From Gammaproteobacteria bacterium LSUCC0057 (GTDB taxonomy: Bacteria > Pseudomonadota > Gammaproteobacteria > Pseudomonadales > Porticoccaceae), in the NCBI GenBank assembly GCA_004535795.1, contig SPIA01000001.1:547126-611125 (forward strand): a stretch of 64,000 nt of DNA. The letters run 5' to 3'. Each line of letters begins with the position of its first letter. Position 1 is the first letter of the stretch. The notes under the pieces are model-generated. The model made no database searches. It was not told where the DNA came from and saw only the letters and a program-made list of their open reading frames with translations. Both the position numbers and the translations under genes were made by a program. This document shows positions 7,920 through 16,087 of this stretch, piece after piece.

Positions 7920-9147
7920 CTGCAACAGCTTTTTTGCCAGTTGTGAGCAAATTTTCCGCCCCGATCTGCGCCACAAGCCGGTGGTGGTGTTGAGTAACAA
8001 CGACGGTTGTATCGTGGCGCGCAGTAGAGAAGCTAAGGCGTTACAGATCCCTGAACTGCAGCCCTACTTTAAAGTAAAGGAGTTGTTGCAGCGCCACCGG
8101 GTCGCGGTGTTTAGTAGTAACTACGAGCTCTACGGCGATATTTCACGTCGAGTGGTAACGATATTGCGCGAGTATGCGCCGCAGCTAGAAGTCTACTCGA
8201 TAGACGAGAGCTTTCTGCTGCTCGACGGTTGCCAATACCGGTGGTACGACTATGGTGCGGAGATTAAAAATACTTTGTGGCGCGATGTCCGCATGCCGGT
8301 CTGTGTCGGCTTTGCGCAGACTAAAACCTTGGCTAAATTGGCCAACCATATCGCCAAGAAATCGCAAAAGCTCAACGGTGTCTGTGTGTTGGAGCGGCTC
8401 GATGAGTGGCGCAGCGTGTTTAAAAAGTTGCCGGTTGATAAAATTTGGGGCGTTGGTGGGCGGCTGGCGCGGCGCTTGGCGGCGCAAGGGATCCACTCGG
8501 TACACGACCTGCAGAGCGCCGACAGCAAACAGATTCGCCGCCATTTTGGCGTGACCCTAGAGCGCACAGTCGCAGAGCTCAACGGTGAGCGCTGTCTGAG
8601 TTTAGAGAGCCAGCCGCAGCGCAAAAAACAGATTTACGCGACGCGCTCGTTTGGTCAACGGGTAGACAGCCAGCAGGGGTTGGAGCAGGCGGTCAGTCTC
8701 TACGCCAGCCGTGCGGCGGTAAAGTTGCGCAAGCAAAAAAGCTTGGTGAAGACACTGTTAGTCTTTATTCAAAGCTCGCGTTTTGATGCTGACAGCTACT
8801 ACAACAGCGCGGTCTATCAGCTGCCGTTTGCCAGCAACGACAGCGGCCAAATTATTGCCGCAGCAAAACAGTTGGTCGCGCGGTTATACCGCCCCGGTTA
8901 CGCCTACGCCAAGGCGGGTGTCGGCCTTATTGAGCTCGTCGACGAGGGCCCGGCTCAGCTCAACTTTTTTGACGCTTATCAGAGCGAGAAGTCGGCTAAA
9001 TTGATGCAGGTGATCGACCAGTTAAACCGCAGTGCCCCGCAGGTATTTTTTGCCAGCAGCGGTATCAATCCAAGCTGGCAGATGCAGCGCCGGCTGAAGT
9101 CGCCGGCTTATACCACCCGTCTCAGTGAGATACCGCGGGTCAGCTAG
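7903..9147 (+). CDS. umuC: UmuC, DNA polymerase V catalytic subunit
   Basis: Y-family error-prone DNA polymerase, 414 residues. The palm carries the metal-binding Asp6 in [11 protein letters not shown] and Asp101-Glu102 in YSIDESF. The steric-gate region [11 protein letters not shown] and thumb/HhH segment [18 protein letters not shown] are present, and the C-terminal DUF4113-like region ends near residue 400. It starts inside umuD and is under the same LexA box, so both should be induced by DNA damage. Confidence 0.95.
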   Translation: MYALVDCNSFFASCEQIFRPDLRHKPVVVLSNNDGCIVARSREAKALQIPELQPYFKVKELLQRHRVAVFSSNYELYGDISRRVVTILREYAPQLEVYSIDESFLLLDGCQYRWYDYGAEIKNTLWRDVRMPVCVGFAQTKTLAKLANHIAKKSQKLNGVCVLERLDEWRSVFKKLPVDKIWGVGGRLARRLAAQGIHSVHDLQSADSKQIRRHFGVTLERTVAELNGERCLSLESQPQRKKQIYATRSFGQRVDSQQGLEQAVSLYASRAAVKLRKQKSLVKTLLVFIQSSRFDADSYYNSAVYQLPFASNDSGQIIAAAKQLVARLYRPGYAYAKAGVGLIELVDEGPAQLNFFDAYQSEKSAKLMQVIDQLNRSAPQVFFASSGINPSWQMQRRLKSPAYTTRLSEIPRVS

Positions 9148-9228
9148 CGCCTGTGAATATTGCCCCCCTAATCGCGGTCACCACAGCGTACAATAGCTAG
9201 TTAATTACCATCAGTTGGCTGTTACCCC

Positions 9229-9855
9229 GTGGGTGAGCACTTGAGTTGTTACGCTGTCATCGATTTTGAAACTACCGGAATGTCGCCGGCGCTCGGTGCG
9301 CGGGCGACCGAGATCGGTATCTGCATTGTTGAGGACGGCCGCATAGTCGACCGCTACCAGAGCTTGATTAACCCCGGTCAGTTGATCCCCTGTGATATTC
9401 AACAGCTGACCGGTATTACCAACGCGATGGTGCGCACTGCACCGCCCGCTAGCGAGGTGATGAGTGCTGCGCTGGCGTTTGTTGGCGGCCGTCCGCTACT
9501 GGCCCACAATGCGTCATTTGATGCCAAGTTCTGGCAGGCTGGGCTGAGCGATCTTGGCCGTCGCGATAGCGGCGAGTGGCTCTGCTCACTGAAGTTGGCG
9601 CGCCGGGTGTTCCCGGCGCTGGCCAGCTACCGGCTGTCGGCGCTGGCCGCCCATCTGCGCCTGCCCCAGGCCGGGCAGTTTCACCGCGCGCTGGCCGATG
9701 CGCAGTGCACCGCCCACTTGGCGATTGCAGCACAGCGCCAGCTGTGCAGCGATTACCAGCTGGCAGAGGCGCCGTGCGAGCTGTTGCTGGCGGTGCAAGC
9801 GGCGGCCAAACGGCAGCTCGCCAAGGTGGTTGCCCCTTACCAACAAGGCGGCTGA
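9229..9855 (+). CDS. DEDDh-family 3'-5' exonuclease (DnaQ-like)
   Basis: 208-residue exonuclease of the DNA polymerase III epsilon/RNase T family. The three exonuclease motifs are visible: DFETTG (Asp12, Glu14), HNASFD in the middle, and HRALADA with the HxAxxD signature near the C-terminal third. No helicase or BRCT domain and no polymerase-binding tail is evident, so it is not the replicative epsilon subunit. The GTG start follows umuC by 81 bp; it may be co-transcribed with umuDC, but no box of its own is seen. Role in repair or RNA turnover is not determined. Confidence 0.85.
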   Translation: MGEHLSCYAVIDFETTGMSPALGARATEIGICIVEDGRIVDRYQSLINPGQLIPCDIQQLTGITNAMVRTAPPASEVMSAALAFVGGRPLLAHNASFDAKFWQAGLSDLGRRDSGEWLCSLKLARRVFPALASYRLSALAAHLRLPQAGQFHRALADAQCTAHLAIAAQRQLCSDYQLAEAPCELLLAVQAAAKRQLAKVVAPYQQGG

Positions 9856-9929
9856 TTAAACGGCGGCGCGGTTGCTGGCGGAGGGCCAAATGCCTATGCT
9901 AGGCGCTCATTTTCTCGGGAGTATAAATA

Positions 9930-10679
9930 ATGCGACAAGCAGCACTGGTTACCGGCGGCGCCATTCGGGTTGGCCGCCACTTTGCATTGACGCTGGCCAA
10001 CGCCGGTTACGATATTGCCATCCACTACAGCAGCTCGGCGCAGGCGGCGGAGCAGACCGCCGCGGAGATCCGCGCGCTGGGGGTGGAGTGTGAAATTTTC
10101 CAGTGCGACTTTTTACACGGTGGCGACCCTGCGCCGCTGGTCGATGCGGTTGTAGCGCGCTTTCCGGCGCTGAGTGTGCTTGTCAATTGCGCCTCTATCT
10201 ACAATGCGGCGCCAATTGCCGAGACCTCGCTGGAGATGTTGCAGCAGGAGTTTCAGGTTAACTTCTTTGCTCCGTTCATGCTCTGCGGGGCGTTTTCGCG
10301 ACGGGTGGAGCGCGGCAACATTATTAATATCCTGGATAATAAAATTCAGTTTCAGCAGTACCAGTATGGCGCCTACTTGTCGGCGAAAAAGGCGCTCGGC
10401 GAGCTGACCAAAATGGCGGCGATGGAGTTTGCGCCGCGCATCCGCGTCAACGGTATCTGCCCCGGGGTGATTATGCCCGGCGTGACTCGCTCGCAAGCCT
10501 ATATCGAGTGGCGCAACCAAGGCATTCCGCTGGCGCGCAAGGGTGAGGCCGAAGAGCTCGGCAAAGCGCTGCTCTATCTGCTCGACAACGAGTACGTCAC
10601 CGGCCAGCAGCTGTTTGTCGACGGCGGCGAAACCGTCCAGCACATCGGCTTGAATGCCGAGGATTACACCGGTGACTAA
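9930..10679 (+). CDS. Pteridine reductase-like SDR (FolM/PTR1 type)
   Basis: 249-residue short-chain dehydrogenase with the NADP-binding TGGAIRVGRH at residues 8-17. The usual catalytic Ser is replaced by Asp136, thirteen residues before Tyr149, with Lys153 after YLSAK. This D-x12-Y-x3-K triad is that of PTR1/FolM pteridine reductases, so dihydromonapterin or dihydrofolate reduction is the likely activity. It ends inside the start region of the YhhQ-like transporter gene. Assignment to FolM specifically is probable but not proven. Confidence 0.78.
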   Translation: MRQAALVTGGAIRVGRHFALTLANAGYDIAIHYSSSAQAAEQTAAEIRALGVECEIFQCDFLHGGDPAPLVDAVVARFPALSVLVNCASIYNAAPIAETSLEMLQQEFQVNFFAPFMLCGAFSRRVERGNIINILDNKIQFQQYQYGAYLSAKKALGELTKMAAMEFAPRIRVNGICPGVIMPGVTRSQAYIEWRNQGIPLARKGEAEELGKALLYLLDNEYVTGQQLFVDGGETVQHIGLNAEDYTGD

Positions 10680-11409
10680 CCCCGCCATGCAGGCTCCTCA
10701 GAGCGGCCGCCGCTACCAATACTACGACCTGATTATGGTCGGTTTTGTAGTGGTGTTGATCTGCTCTAACCTGATCGGTCCGGCCAAGGTGGCGCTGTTG
10801 TCCATCCCCGGTTTTGACCAGCCGTTTAGTTTTGGCGCCGGCAACCTGTTCTTTCCGATCGGCTATATTTTTGCCGATATCCTCACCGAGGTGTACGGCT
10901 ACGCGCGAGCGCGGCGGGTGATCTGGGCGGGCCTGTTCGGGCTGATTTTTGCCACTGTCATGTCGGCGGTGGTGATTGCGCTGCCGGCTGACCCCAGCGA
11001 GCCGTTTAACAGCGCTCTGCAGCCGGCACTGGAGCTGGTGTTTGGCAACACCTACCGCATTGTATTGGGCTCGATGGTCGCCTACTGGGCGGGCGATTTC
11101 GTCAACTCCTACGTGATGGCGAAGATGAAGGTGTGGAGCGAGGGGCGCCATCTGTGGATGCGCACCATCGGCTCAACCATAGCCGGGCAGGGGGTAGACA
11201 GCTTAATCTTCTACCCGATTGCGTTTGCCGGTATCTGGTCGACCGAGAGCTTGCTGATGGTGATCGCTTTCAACTTTATTTTTAAGGTCTCTGTCGAGGT
11301 GTTGATGACGCCGGTCACCTACAAGGTGGTGGGCTTTTTGAAGGCGCGCGAGCAGGTCGATGTCTACGACACCGAGACCGACTTTACGCCGTTCCGGCTG
11401 CGCGACTGA
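10672..11409 (+). CDS. yhhQ: Queuosine precursor transporter YhhQ
   Basis: 245-residue inner-membrane protein of the DUF165/YhhQ family, which imports queuosine precursors (preQ0/preQ1) for tRNA modification. About six hydrophobic segments, FFPIGYIFADILTEVYGYARAR near residue 65 and WAGDFVNSYVMAKMK near 145 are family hallmarks. GTG at 10672 is chosen because GAGG lies upstream at 10660-10663 and it overlaps the preceding stop; ATG at 10654 or 10687 are alternatives. Both this and the pteridine-reductase gene concern pterin-like compounds, which may be coincidence. Confidence 0.87.
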   Translation: MTNPAMQAPQSGRRYQYYDLIMVGFVVVLICSNLIGPAKVALLSIPGFDQPFSFGAGNLFFPIGYIFADILTEVYGYARARRVIWAGLFGLIFATVMSAVVIALPADPSEPFNSALQPALELVFGNTYRIVLGSMVAYWAGDFVNSYVMAKMKVWSEGRHLWMRTIGSTIAGQGVDSLIFYPIAFAGIWSTESLLMVIAFNFIFKVSVEVLMTPVTYKVVGFLKAREQVDVYDTETDFTPFRLRD

Positions 11410-11949
11410 TCACTGCGTCGGTCGCTTCTCTATCCACAAGGTCAAGTCGGCGACGCGGATGCCAAATTTTTTCATCGCGGTGCGGTTGATCAGGCCGCGC
11501 TGGTTGATCAGGTACATCCAGTCGTCGAGCTGAAACTCCCAGAGCTCGCCATCCATCGGTACCTGCAGGGTGTAGCGCCAGTTTAGGGCAAAGCCCTCGG
11601 GGGTGCCGCGCGCTTCGCCAATGACGTCGCTGGCAGTGCCGGAGTAGCTGCCGTCGGCGTGTTTGGTGAGGTACCAGGTGCGCTCTTGGCGCTCGCCGTC
11701 GTCGTAGACAAACCACTCGGCGAGCACGCCCTTATCGCCCTGCCAACTCCCCTCTAGGGTTGCCTCGAAGCGGCGCAGCACGGTGCCGGAGCGATCTTGG
11801 ATCATGCCGTAGGCGACCAGCTCGCCGTTAAAAAACTCCTCCAGAGCAAAAGCCGGTCCGGCATCGCGATAGCTCTCGGTGGCGGGGGTGCAGGCGTTGA
11901 GTAGCAGTGCCAACAGGGCGACAGCGGCGGCGGGAAGTTTGATCGACAT
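11410..11949 (-). CDS. DUF3833 lipoprotein
   Basis: 179-residue predicted lipoprotein: hydrophobic signal with lipobox LLNAC, Cys20 being the lipidation site. The body matches DUF3833 (EEFFNGELVAYGMIQDRSG near residue 36, GSWQGDKGVLAEWFVYDDG near 67, WMYLINQRGLINR near 143), which is probably a lipocalin-like beta-rich fold. Function unknown. It is the last gene of a five-gene operon, 2 bp after the chalcone-isomerase-like gene. Confidence 0.8.
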   Translation of the reverse strand: MSIKLPAAAVALLALLLNACTPATESYRDAGPAFALEEFFNGELVAYGMIQDRSGTVLRRFEATLEGSWQGDKGVLAEWFVYDDGERQERTWYLTKHADGSYSGTASDVIGEARGTPEGFALNWRYTLQVPMDGELWEFQLDDWMYLINQRGLINRTAMKKFGIRVADLTLWIEKRPTQ

Positions 11950-11951
11950 GG

Positions 11952-12464
11952 TTATGCTCCAGTTAAAGCGGCGCGCAGGCGCGGGTCGCGGGTCTCGGGC
12001 GACAGCCAGATAGCCAGAAAGACAGTGGCAAAGCGTTCGCCTTGAATAGTGCCAAGCGGCTGACGGTTGAAGAAGAACTCGCCGTTATCGCGGCTGTGGG
12101 CGACAAAAGTAATATTGTCGCCGGGGCCGACATCGGGCCACAGCGCGGTCAGCTCAGTGACCCACTCGTGGCGGTGGGCCAGCGCCAGCCGCTGCCACTC
12201 CAGTGCGGTGGCGTCGACCAGCCGCTGGCCGGCGATGGTGCGCTGGTAGGTGATGCTCAGCGCCAGTGGATAGTCGCTCTGCTCCAGCGAGGCGAAGTTG
12301 CCTGTGGGCGAATAGAGCTCGGCGTTGTAGAGGGTAAAAGTGAGCCAGCGCGCCTTGCCACTGCCGACCAGCTGCAACTGCTCTGGCACAGCGGCAGCGG
12401 CCGGTAGCGCCGCTAGCCACAGGGCCAGCAGTAGGGTGCCAAGAGAGGTGCGGGTTGGGCTCAC
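11952..12464 (-). CDS. Chalcone isomerase-like exported protein
   Basis: 170-residue protein with a cleavable signal peptide (about 24 residues, ending AAAA-V). The mature part resembles the bacterial chalcone-isomerase-like family, with GSGKARWLTFTLYNAELYSP near 34 and FFFNRQPLGTIQGERFATVFLAIWLS near 127. These proteins share a fold with fatty-acid-binding plant CHIL proteins; a lipid-binding periplasmic role is plausible, but enzymatic isomerase activity should not be assumed. It overlaps the DUF2878 gene by 4 bp. Confidence 0.78.
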   Translation of the reverse strand: MSPTRTSLGTLLLALWLAALPAAAAVPEQLQLVGSGKARWLTFTLYNAELYSPTGNFASLEQSDYPLALSITYQRTIAGQRLVDATALEWQRLALAHRHEWVTELTALWPDVGPGDNITFVAHSRDNGEFFFNRQPLGTIQGERFATVFLAIWLSPETRDPRLRAALTGA

Positions 12465-13006
12465 GCTGTCGGTGCCTGCTGATTTTTCATGCTGTTGATG
12501 TAGGGGCGCCGCAGCGCCAGATCAAGGCGTACCAGCAGCGGCAGCAGCACTGCCCAGCAGAGCGCAATAATCGCCACCGAATACAGCAGTGGGGTGGCGA
12601 TCACCACCGCCCCGAGCCGCTCGCCAGCCAGGTACGAACTGGTGCCGCCAACCACGCCAAAAGCGGCCAGCGCCGCCAGCGGTAACTTGCGCAGCCAGAC
12701 CATGCTGGCGTCCAACGTGTAGACAAACCCCAACCAGAGAGCCAGCAGCCAGACTGGCGTGTGGTCAAACTGATAGATACCGGCCGCGGTGAGGCCACTG
12801 TCAACCGCCAGGCCAACCAGTGCCAGCGGTGCAATCGCCAGCTCTTGGCGCCACTGCTTGCGGTGTAGGTAGAGGTGGCTGGCGATCAGCAGCAGCGGCA
12901 GCCACAACCAGCGGTTGCCGCCGAGCACACAGCTCAGCCAGAGCAGCTGAAAACCGGCAACTTGTTGTACCGGGTAGCGGCTGAGTAGCTCGGCAAGCTT
13001 GTTCAC
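12461..13006 (-). CDS. DUF2878 multi-spanning membrane protein
   Basis: 181-residue, strongly hydrophobic protein with about six membrane segments and family-like features: LGGNRWLWLP near 29, IYQFDHTPVWLLALWLGF near 77, TLDASMVWL near 97. It fits DUF2878. Function unknown. It overlaps the SDR gene upstream and the chalcone-isomerase-like gene downstream by 4 bp each. Confidence 0.78.
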   Translation of the reverse strand: MNKLAELLSRYPVQQVAGFQLLWLSCVLGGNRWLWLPLLLIASHLYLHRKQWRQELAIAPLALVGLAVDSGLTAAGIYQFDHTPVWLLALWLGFVYTLDASMVWLRKLPLAALAAFGVVGGTSSYLAGERLGAVVIATPLLYSVAIIALCWAVLLPLLVRLDLALRRPYINSMKNQQAPTA

Positions 13007-13740
13007 AGCCGCTGCTTACCGCCCTGCAAGCGGTTGTTGAGTGCGCTTGGCAGCCACGCCACTAAGCGCAAAAACGCCACAAAGGGGCGGGTAAAGTTGA
13101 TCTCGTCGCGGCCGCGAGCCAGCTGCCGGCGAATGATGGCGCTGGCGCGGGCTACCGAGATGATACCCGGCATGGCAAAGGTGTTGCGCGCGGTCAGCGG
13201 CGTGTCGACAAAGCAGGGACGAATCAGCGACACGGCAATACCATGCCGGCGCAGATCGATGCGCAGTGAGTTGGCTAAATAGTCCATTGCCGCTTTGCTG
13301 GCGCCGTAGGCTTCGGCGCGGCTGAACGGCAGCAGCGTAGAGGTGCTGCTCATCAGTGCGATGCGGCTACCGCGCGGCAGCTGCGGCAACAGTGCTTCGA
13401 GGCAGTAGGCGGTGCCGTTGAGATTGGTGTCGATTACCCGCTTAAACAGCGCGCTGTCAAAATGGCGGGCGTCGTCTATGTATTCGCAGGTGCCGGCGTT
13501 GAGAATGGCGAGGTCGAGCTCGCCGATGTCGGCGAATGTAGACAACACCGCGTCGCGGTCACTGCTGTCGGCGACCAGCAGCTGGGCCGCGACGGCGCCG
13601 CAGCTGTCGTCCAGTTTGTCGGCGTTGCGGCCACTGGCGAGCACCTCCCAGCCGGCGGCGGCGTAGTCGTGTACCAGCTGTAGACCAATGCCGGAGCTGG
13701 CGCCGGTAATCAGTACCCGTTGGCGTTTAGTCTGGCTCAT
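13003..13740 (-). CDS. SDR-family oxidoreductase of the DUF3833/DUF2878 operon
   Basis: 245-residue short-chain dehydrogenase. The ATG at 13738-13740 gives MSQTKRQRVLITGASSGIGL, placing the TGASSGIG cofactor motif at the usual position; longer starts run into the preceding gene. NAG near 85 and YGASKAAM (catalytic Tyr/Lys) with an upstream SSTS serine complete the active site. Substrate unknown. It is the second gene of the operon, 4 bp after the NTF2-like gene. Confidence 0.83.
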   Translation of the reverse strand: MSQTKRQRVLITGASSGIGLQLVHDYAAAGWEVLASGRNADKLDDSCGAVAAQLLVADSSDRDAVLSTFADIGELDLAILNAGTCEYIDDARHFDSALFKRVIDTNLNGTAYCLEALLPQLPRGSRIALMSSTSTLLPFSRAEAYGASKAAMDYLANSLRIDLRRHGIAVSLIRPCFVDTPLTARNTFAMPGIISVARASAIIRRQLARGRDEINFTRPFVAFLRLVAWLPSALNNRLQGGKQRL

Positions 13741-13744
13741 AGCG

Positions 13745-14206
13745 CTACTGCCCCAACTGGTTGCGGATACGCCGCACCACTGCACCGAGCAGTGGCAGCC
13801 GCTCGTAGAGCATGGCGCCAAGGTCGAAAAAGTCCTGGTGGTAGATGATTTTGGCATCCGCGCCAGGGCCGCTAAATTTAAGTTTGGAGGCGCCGGTGAC
13901 AGTGAACAGGGCGCCGCCGTTGAGGCGCCGGTGCTGCACGCTCATACTCCAGTCGACAAAGGCGAGTGGGTCGCTGTCGCGCTGAACGGCACTGTGGACA
14001 ACAAATTGGCAGTGGCCAATATTGGCGATCATATTGTCAAAATAGCGCTGGAACGGCGCCAGCCCCGCAATGCGGTGGGCGGGGTCGCTGAATTCGATAT
14101 CGGCGTGGTAGACCTCTGGCAGCGCTGCCAGCGCAGCGCTGTTGAGCGGCTGCTGGTAAAAATCGATAAAACGCTGCAAGGGCGGGGTTGCGGCACTGTG
14201 ACTCAT
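13745..14206 (-). CDS. NTF2-like / SnoaL-fold protein
   Basis: 153-residue protein of the nuclear transport factor 2 superfamily: N-terminal helix (LQRFIDFYQQ), YHADIEFSDPAHRI near residue 33, and a beta-rich C-terminal half including IIYHQDFFDLGAM. Members are often small-ligand isomerases or binding proteins. First gene of the five-gene minus-strand operon. Function unknown. Confidence 0.75.
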   Translation of the reverse strand: MSHSAATPPLQRFIDFYQQPLNSAALAALPEVYHADIEFSDPAHRIAGLAPFQRYFDNMIANIGHCQFVVHSAVQRDSDPLAFVDWSMSVQHRRLNGGALFTVTGASKLKFSGPGADAKIIYHQDFFDLGAMLYERLPLLGAVVRRIRNQLGQ

Positions 14207-14441
14207 AGGGCACTCCTCGGTCGGTACGGCGTGGCTGCGATAACATCGCCCGATAATTTACCACAGCTGTAGAGTAAGAATGTGACAGCGCACCGACCAA
14301 TTGATTCCCGCTATGGTGTCAAAAAAAGTTGGACGGGTTGGCCTGTGCTGTTTTCGACCGCGCAGTCGACAGCGGCGCTTTATCGCCGCGCGATTGCACG
14401 TATCATCGAGCTAATGGTTAACCGTTGATTGAGGAGAGTGC

Positions 14442-15215
14442 ATGGACATTGCAGGCAGAGTCGCCATCGTTACCGGTGGCGCGTCAGGTTTGGGCCGGGC
14501 CACCGTTGAACATTTTGTTAGCGCCGGGGCCAAAGTGGCCATTTTTGATCTTAACGAGGCAGCCGGTCACGCTATGGTCGTCGAGCTCGGCGCCGATCGC
14601 TGCGCTTTTTATGCGGTCGATGTTGCCAGCGAGGAGTCGGTGGCCACCGCTATCGATGAAGTGGTCGCCAGCTGGGGTGCGCTGCATATCGCCTGCAACT
14701 ACGCCGGCATTGCCATCGGCAGCAAGACCTTGGGCAAACAGGGGCCACACCTGCTGGGCGACTTTAAAAAGGTGCTCGATATCAATCTGGTCGGCACTTT
14801 TAATGTCTGTCGCCTAGCCGCTGAGCAGATGGCAAAAAATAGCCCCATTAACGACGACGGCGGCCGCGGGGTGATTATCAACACCGCCTCGGTCGCCGCC
14901 TACGAGGGGCAGATCGGTCAAGTCGCCTACAGTGCCAGCAAGGGTGGCGTAGTGGGGATGACACTGCCGATGGCGCGCGAGTTGGCCGCTTACGGCATTC
15001 GCGTTAACACCATTGTGCCGGGATTAATTCATACCCCGCTCTTTGAAGGGCTCGGCGAAGAGGTCTACCGCTCTCTGGAGGCGACGGTGGTCTACCCGCA
15101 GCGGTTGGGAAAAACCGCCGAGATCGCCAAGCTGGCGGCTTATTTGGTGGACAACGACTACATGAACGGCGAGTGTGTGCGCATGGATGGTGCCATTCGT
15201 ATGCAGCCGCGTTAA
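14442..15215 (+). CDS. SDR oxidoreductase, probable 3-hydroxyacyl-CoA dehydrogenase (HSD17B10-like)
   Basis: 257-residue SDR with TGGASGLGRA at residues 11-20, DLNEA (NAD-preferring Asp after beta-2), NYAG, and the YSASKGG catalytic segment with the upstream TASVAA serine. The inserted segment IAIGSKTLGKQGPH and the GLIHTPLFEGL loop are features of type-II 3-hydroxyacyl-CoA dehydrogenases. GAGGAG at 14430-14435 is the ribosome-binding site. The enoyl-CoA hydratase gene begins 28 bp downstream, supporting a role in acyl-CoA beta-oxidation. Confidence 0.83.
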   Translation: MDIAGRVAIVTGGASGLGRATVEHFVSAGAKVAIFDLNEAAGHAMVVELGADRCAFYAVDVASEESVATAIDEVVASWGALHIACNYAGIAIGSKTLGKQGPHLLGDFKKVLDINLVGTFNVCRLAAEQMAKNSPINDDGGRGVIINTASVAAYEGQIGQVAYSASKGGVVGMTLPMARELAAYGIRVNTIVPGLIHTPLFEGLGEEVYRSLEATVVYPQRLGKTAEIAKLAAYLVDNDYMNGECVRMDGAIRMQPR

Positions 15216-15243
15216 CCCATCGCTATACACTGAGGTAACCCAG

Positions 15244-16026
15244 ATGAGTGAATTACTGGTTGAACAGATCGGTGCAGTGGCAGTACTCACGCTGAACCGC
15301 CCAGAGCGCATGAACGCGCTCAACAGTGAGCTGGTGGTCGCGCTGCGCGATGCGGTGGTAGCGGCCTCGGTCGATCGGAGTGTGCGAGCCATATTGTTGC
15401 AGGGAGCGGGTGCTGGCTTTTGTGCCGGCGCGGATTTGAGTCCCGAACAGAACCTCAACGGCTCTGGTACAGCGCTGGCCGAGACTATGCGCAATAACCT
15501 CAACCCGCTGATCGAGGCCATTGCTACTGCGGCTAAACCGGTGGTAGTGGCGGTGCACGGCTCGGCTGCCGGCGCCGGCGTCGGCATCGCTCTGGCGGCA
15601 GACCATCTGATTATGAGCGATCAGGCCAAGCTGGTGATCCCTTTTGCCCAGCTGGGTATTGCTCTGGATGGTGGCTGTAGCTGGTTTCTGGCTCGTCAGC
15701 TAGGACCGCGTCTGGCCTGGCAAGTGGCGGCCAGTGGTGTACCGATAACTGCTGAGCGGGCGCTGGCACTCCATTTGGCCGCCGATTGTTGTCCGGCCGA
15801 ACAGCTGGCGGCGCAGGGGTTGGCAGTGGCGCAGCGTTATGCCAGCGGCGCGACTCTGGCGCTGGCGGCGATTAAACAGCAGTTGCTGGCGGTGCAGACA
15901 CAGAGTCTCAGCGAGGCGTTGGCCGCAGAGGCGGACTACCAAGGGCAGTTAATCGAGTCGGCAGATACTGCCGAGGCGTTGCTGGCGTTCCGCGAAAAAC
16001 GCCCACCCAGTTACTGCGGACGTTAA
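15244..16026 (+). CDS. Enoyl-CoA hydratase/isomerase (PaaG-like)
   Basis: 260-residue crotonase-family enzyme. ATG at 15244 gives MSELLVEQIGAVAVLTLNRP with the normal N-terminus. The oxyanion-hole segments are GFCAGADLS near 62 and GSAAGAGVGIALAADH near 108; the second catalytic-acid region IPFAQLGIALDGGCSW has Asp rather than Glu, as in PaaG-type isomerases and some degradative hydratases. Probably acts with the upstream SDR on an unsaturated acyl-CoA. Confidence 0.85.
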   Translation: MSELLVEQIGAVAVLTLNRPERMNALNSELVVALRDAVVAASVDRSVRAILLQGAGAGFCAGADLSPEQNLNGSGTALAETMRNNLNPLIEAIATAAKPVVVAVHGSAAGAGVGIALAADHLIMSDQAKLVIPFAQLGIALDGGCSWFLARQLGPRLAWQVAASGVPITAERALALHLAADCCPAEQLAAQGLAVAQRYASGATLALAAIKQQLLAVQTQSLSEALAAEADYQGQLIESADTAEALLAFREKRPPSYCGR

Positions 16027-16035
16027 ACCGCGCAC

Positions 16036-16072
16036 AAAAAAACGGGCGCCTGTGCCAGCCGCCCGTTTTGTT
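16036..16072. terminator. Bidirectional rho-independent terminator
   Basis: AAAACGGGCG (16039-16048) pairs perfectly with CGCCCGTTTT (16060-16069) around an 11-nt loop, with an A-run on one side and a T-run on the other. It sits between the convergent enoyl-CoA hydratase and acyl-CoA synthetase genes and can stop both transcripts. Confidence 0.9.
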
Positions 16073-16087
16073 AAACGGCGCTAACCG

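Noticed and set aside
9229-9855. Replicative epsilon subunit DnaQ
   Set aside because: It lacks the alpha-binding tail, is not next to rnhA and stands beside umuDC.
14207-14441. ECF sigma promoter for the DUF3833 operon
   Set aside because: I found no TGATC-type -35 with a matching -10 in the 235-bp divergent region; only a small GC hairpin near 14365-14390 is visible.
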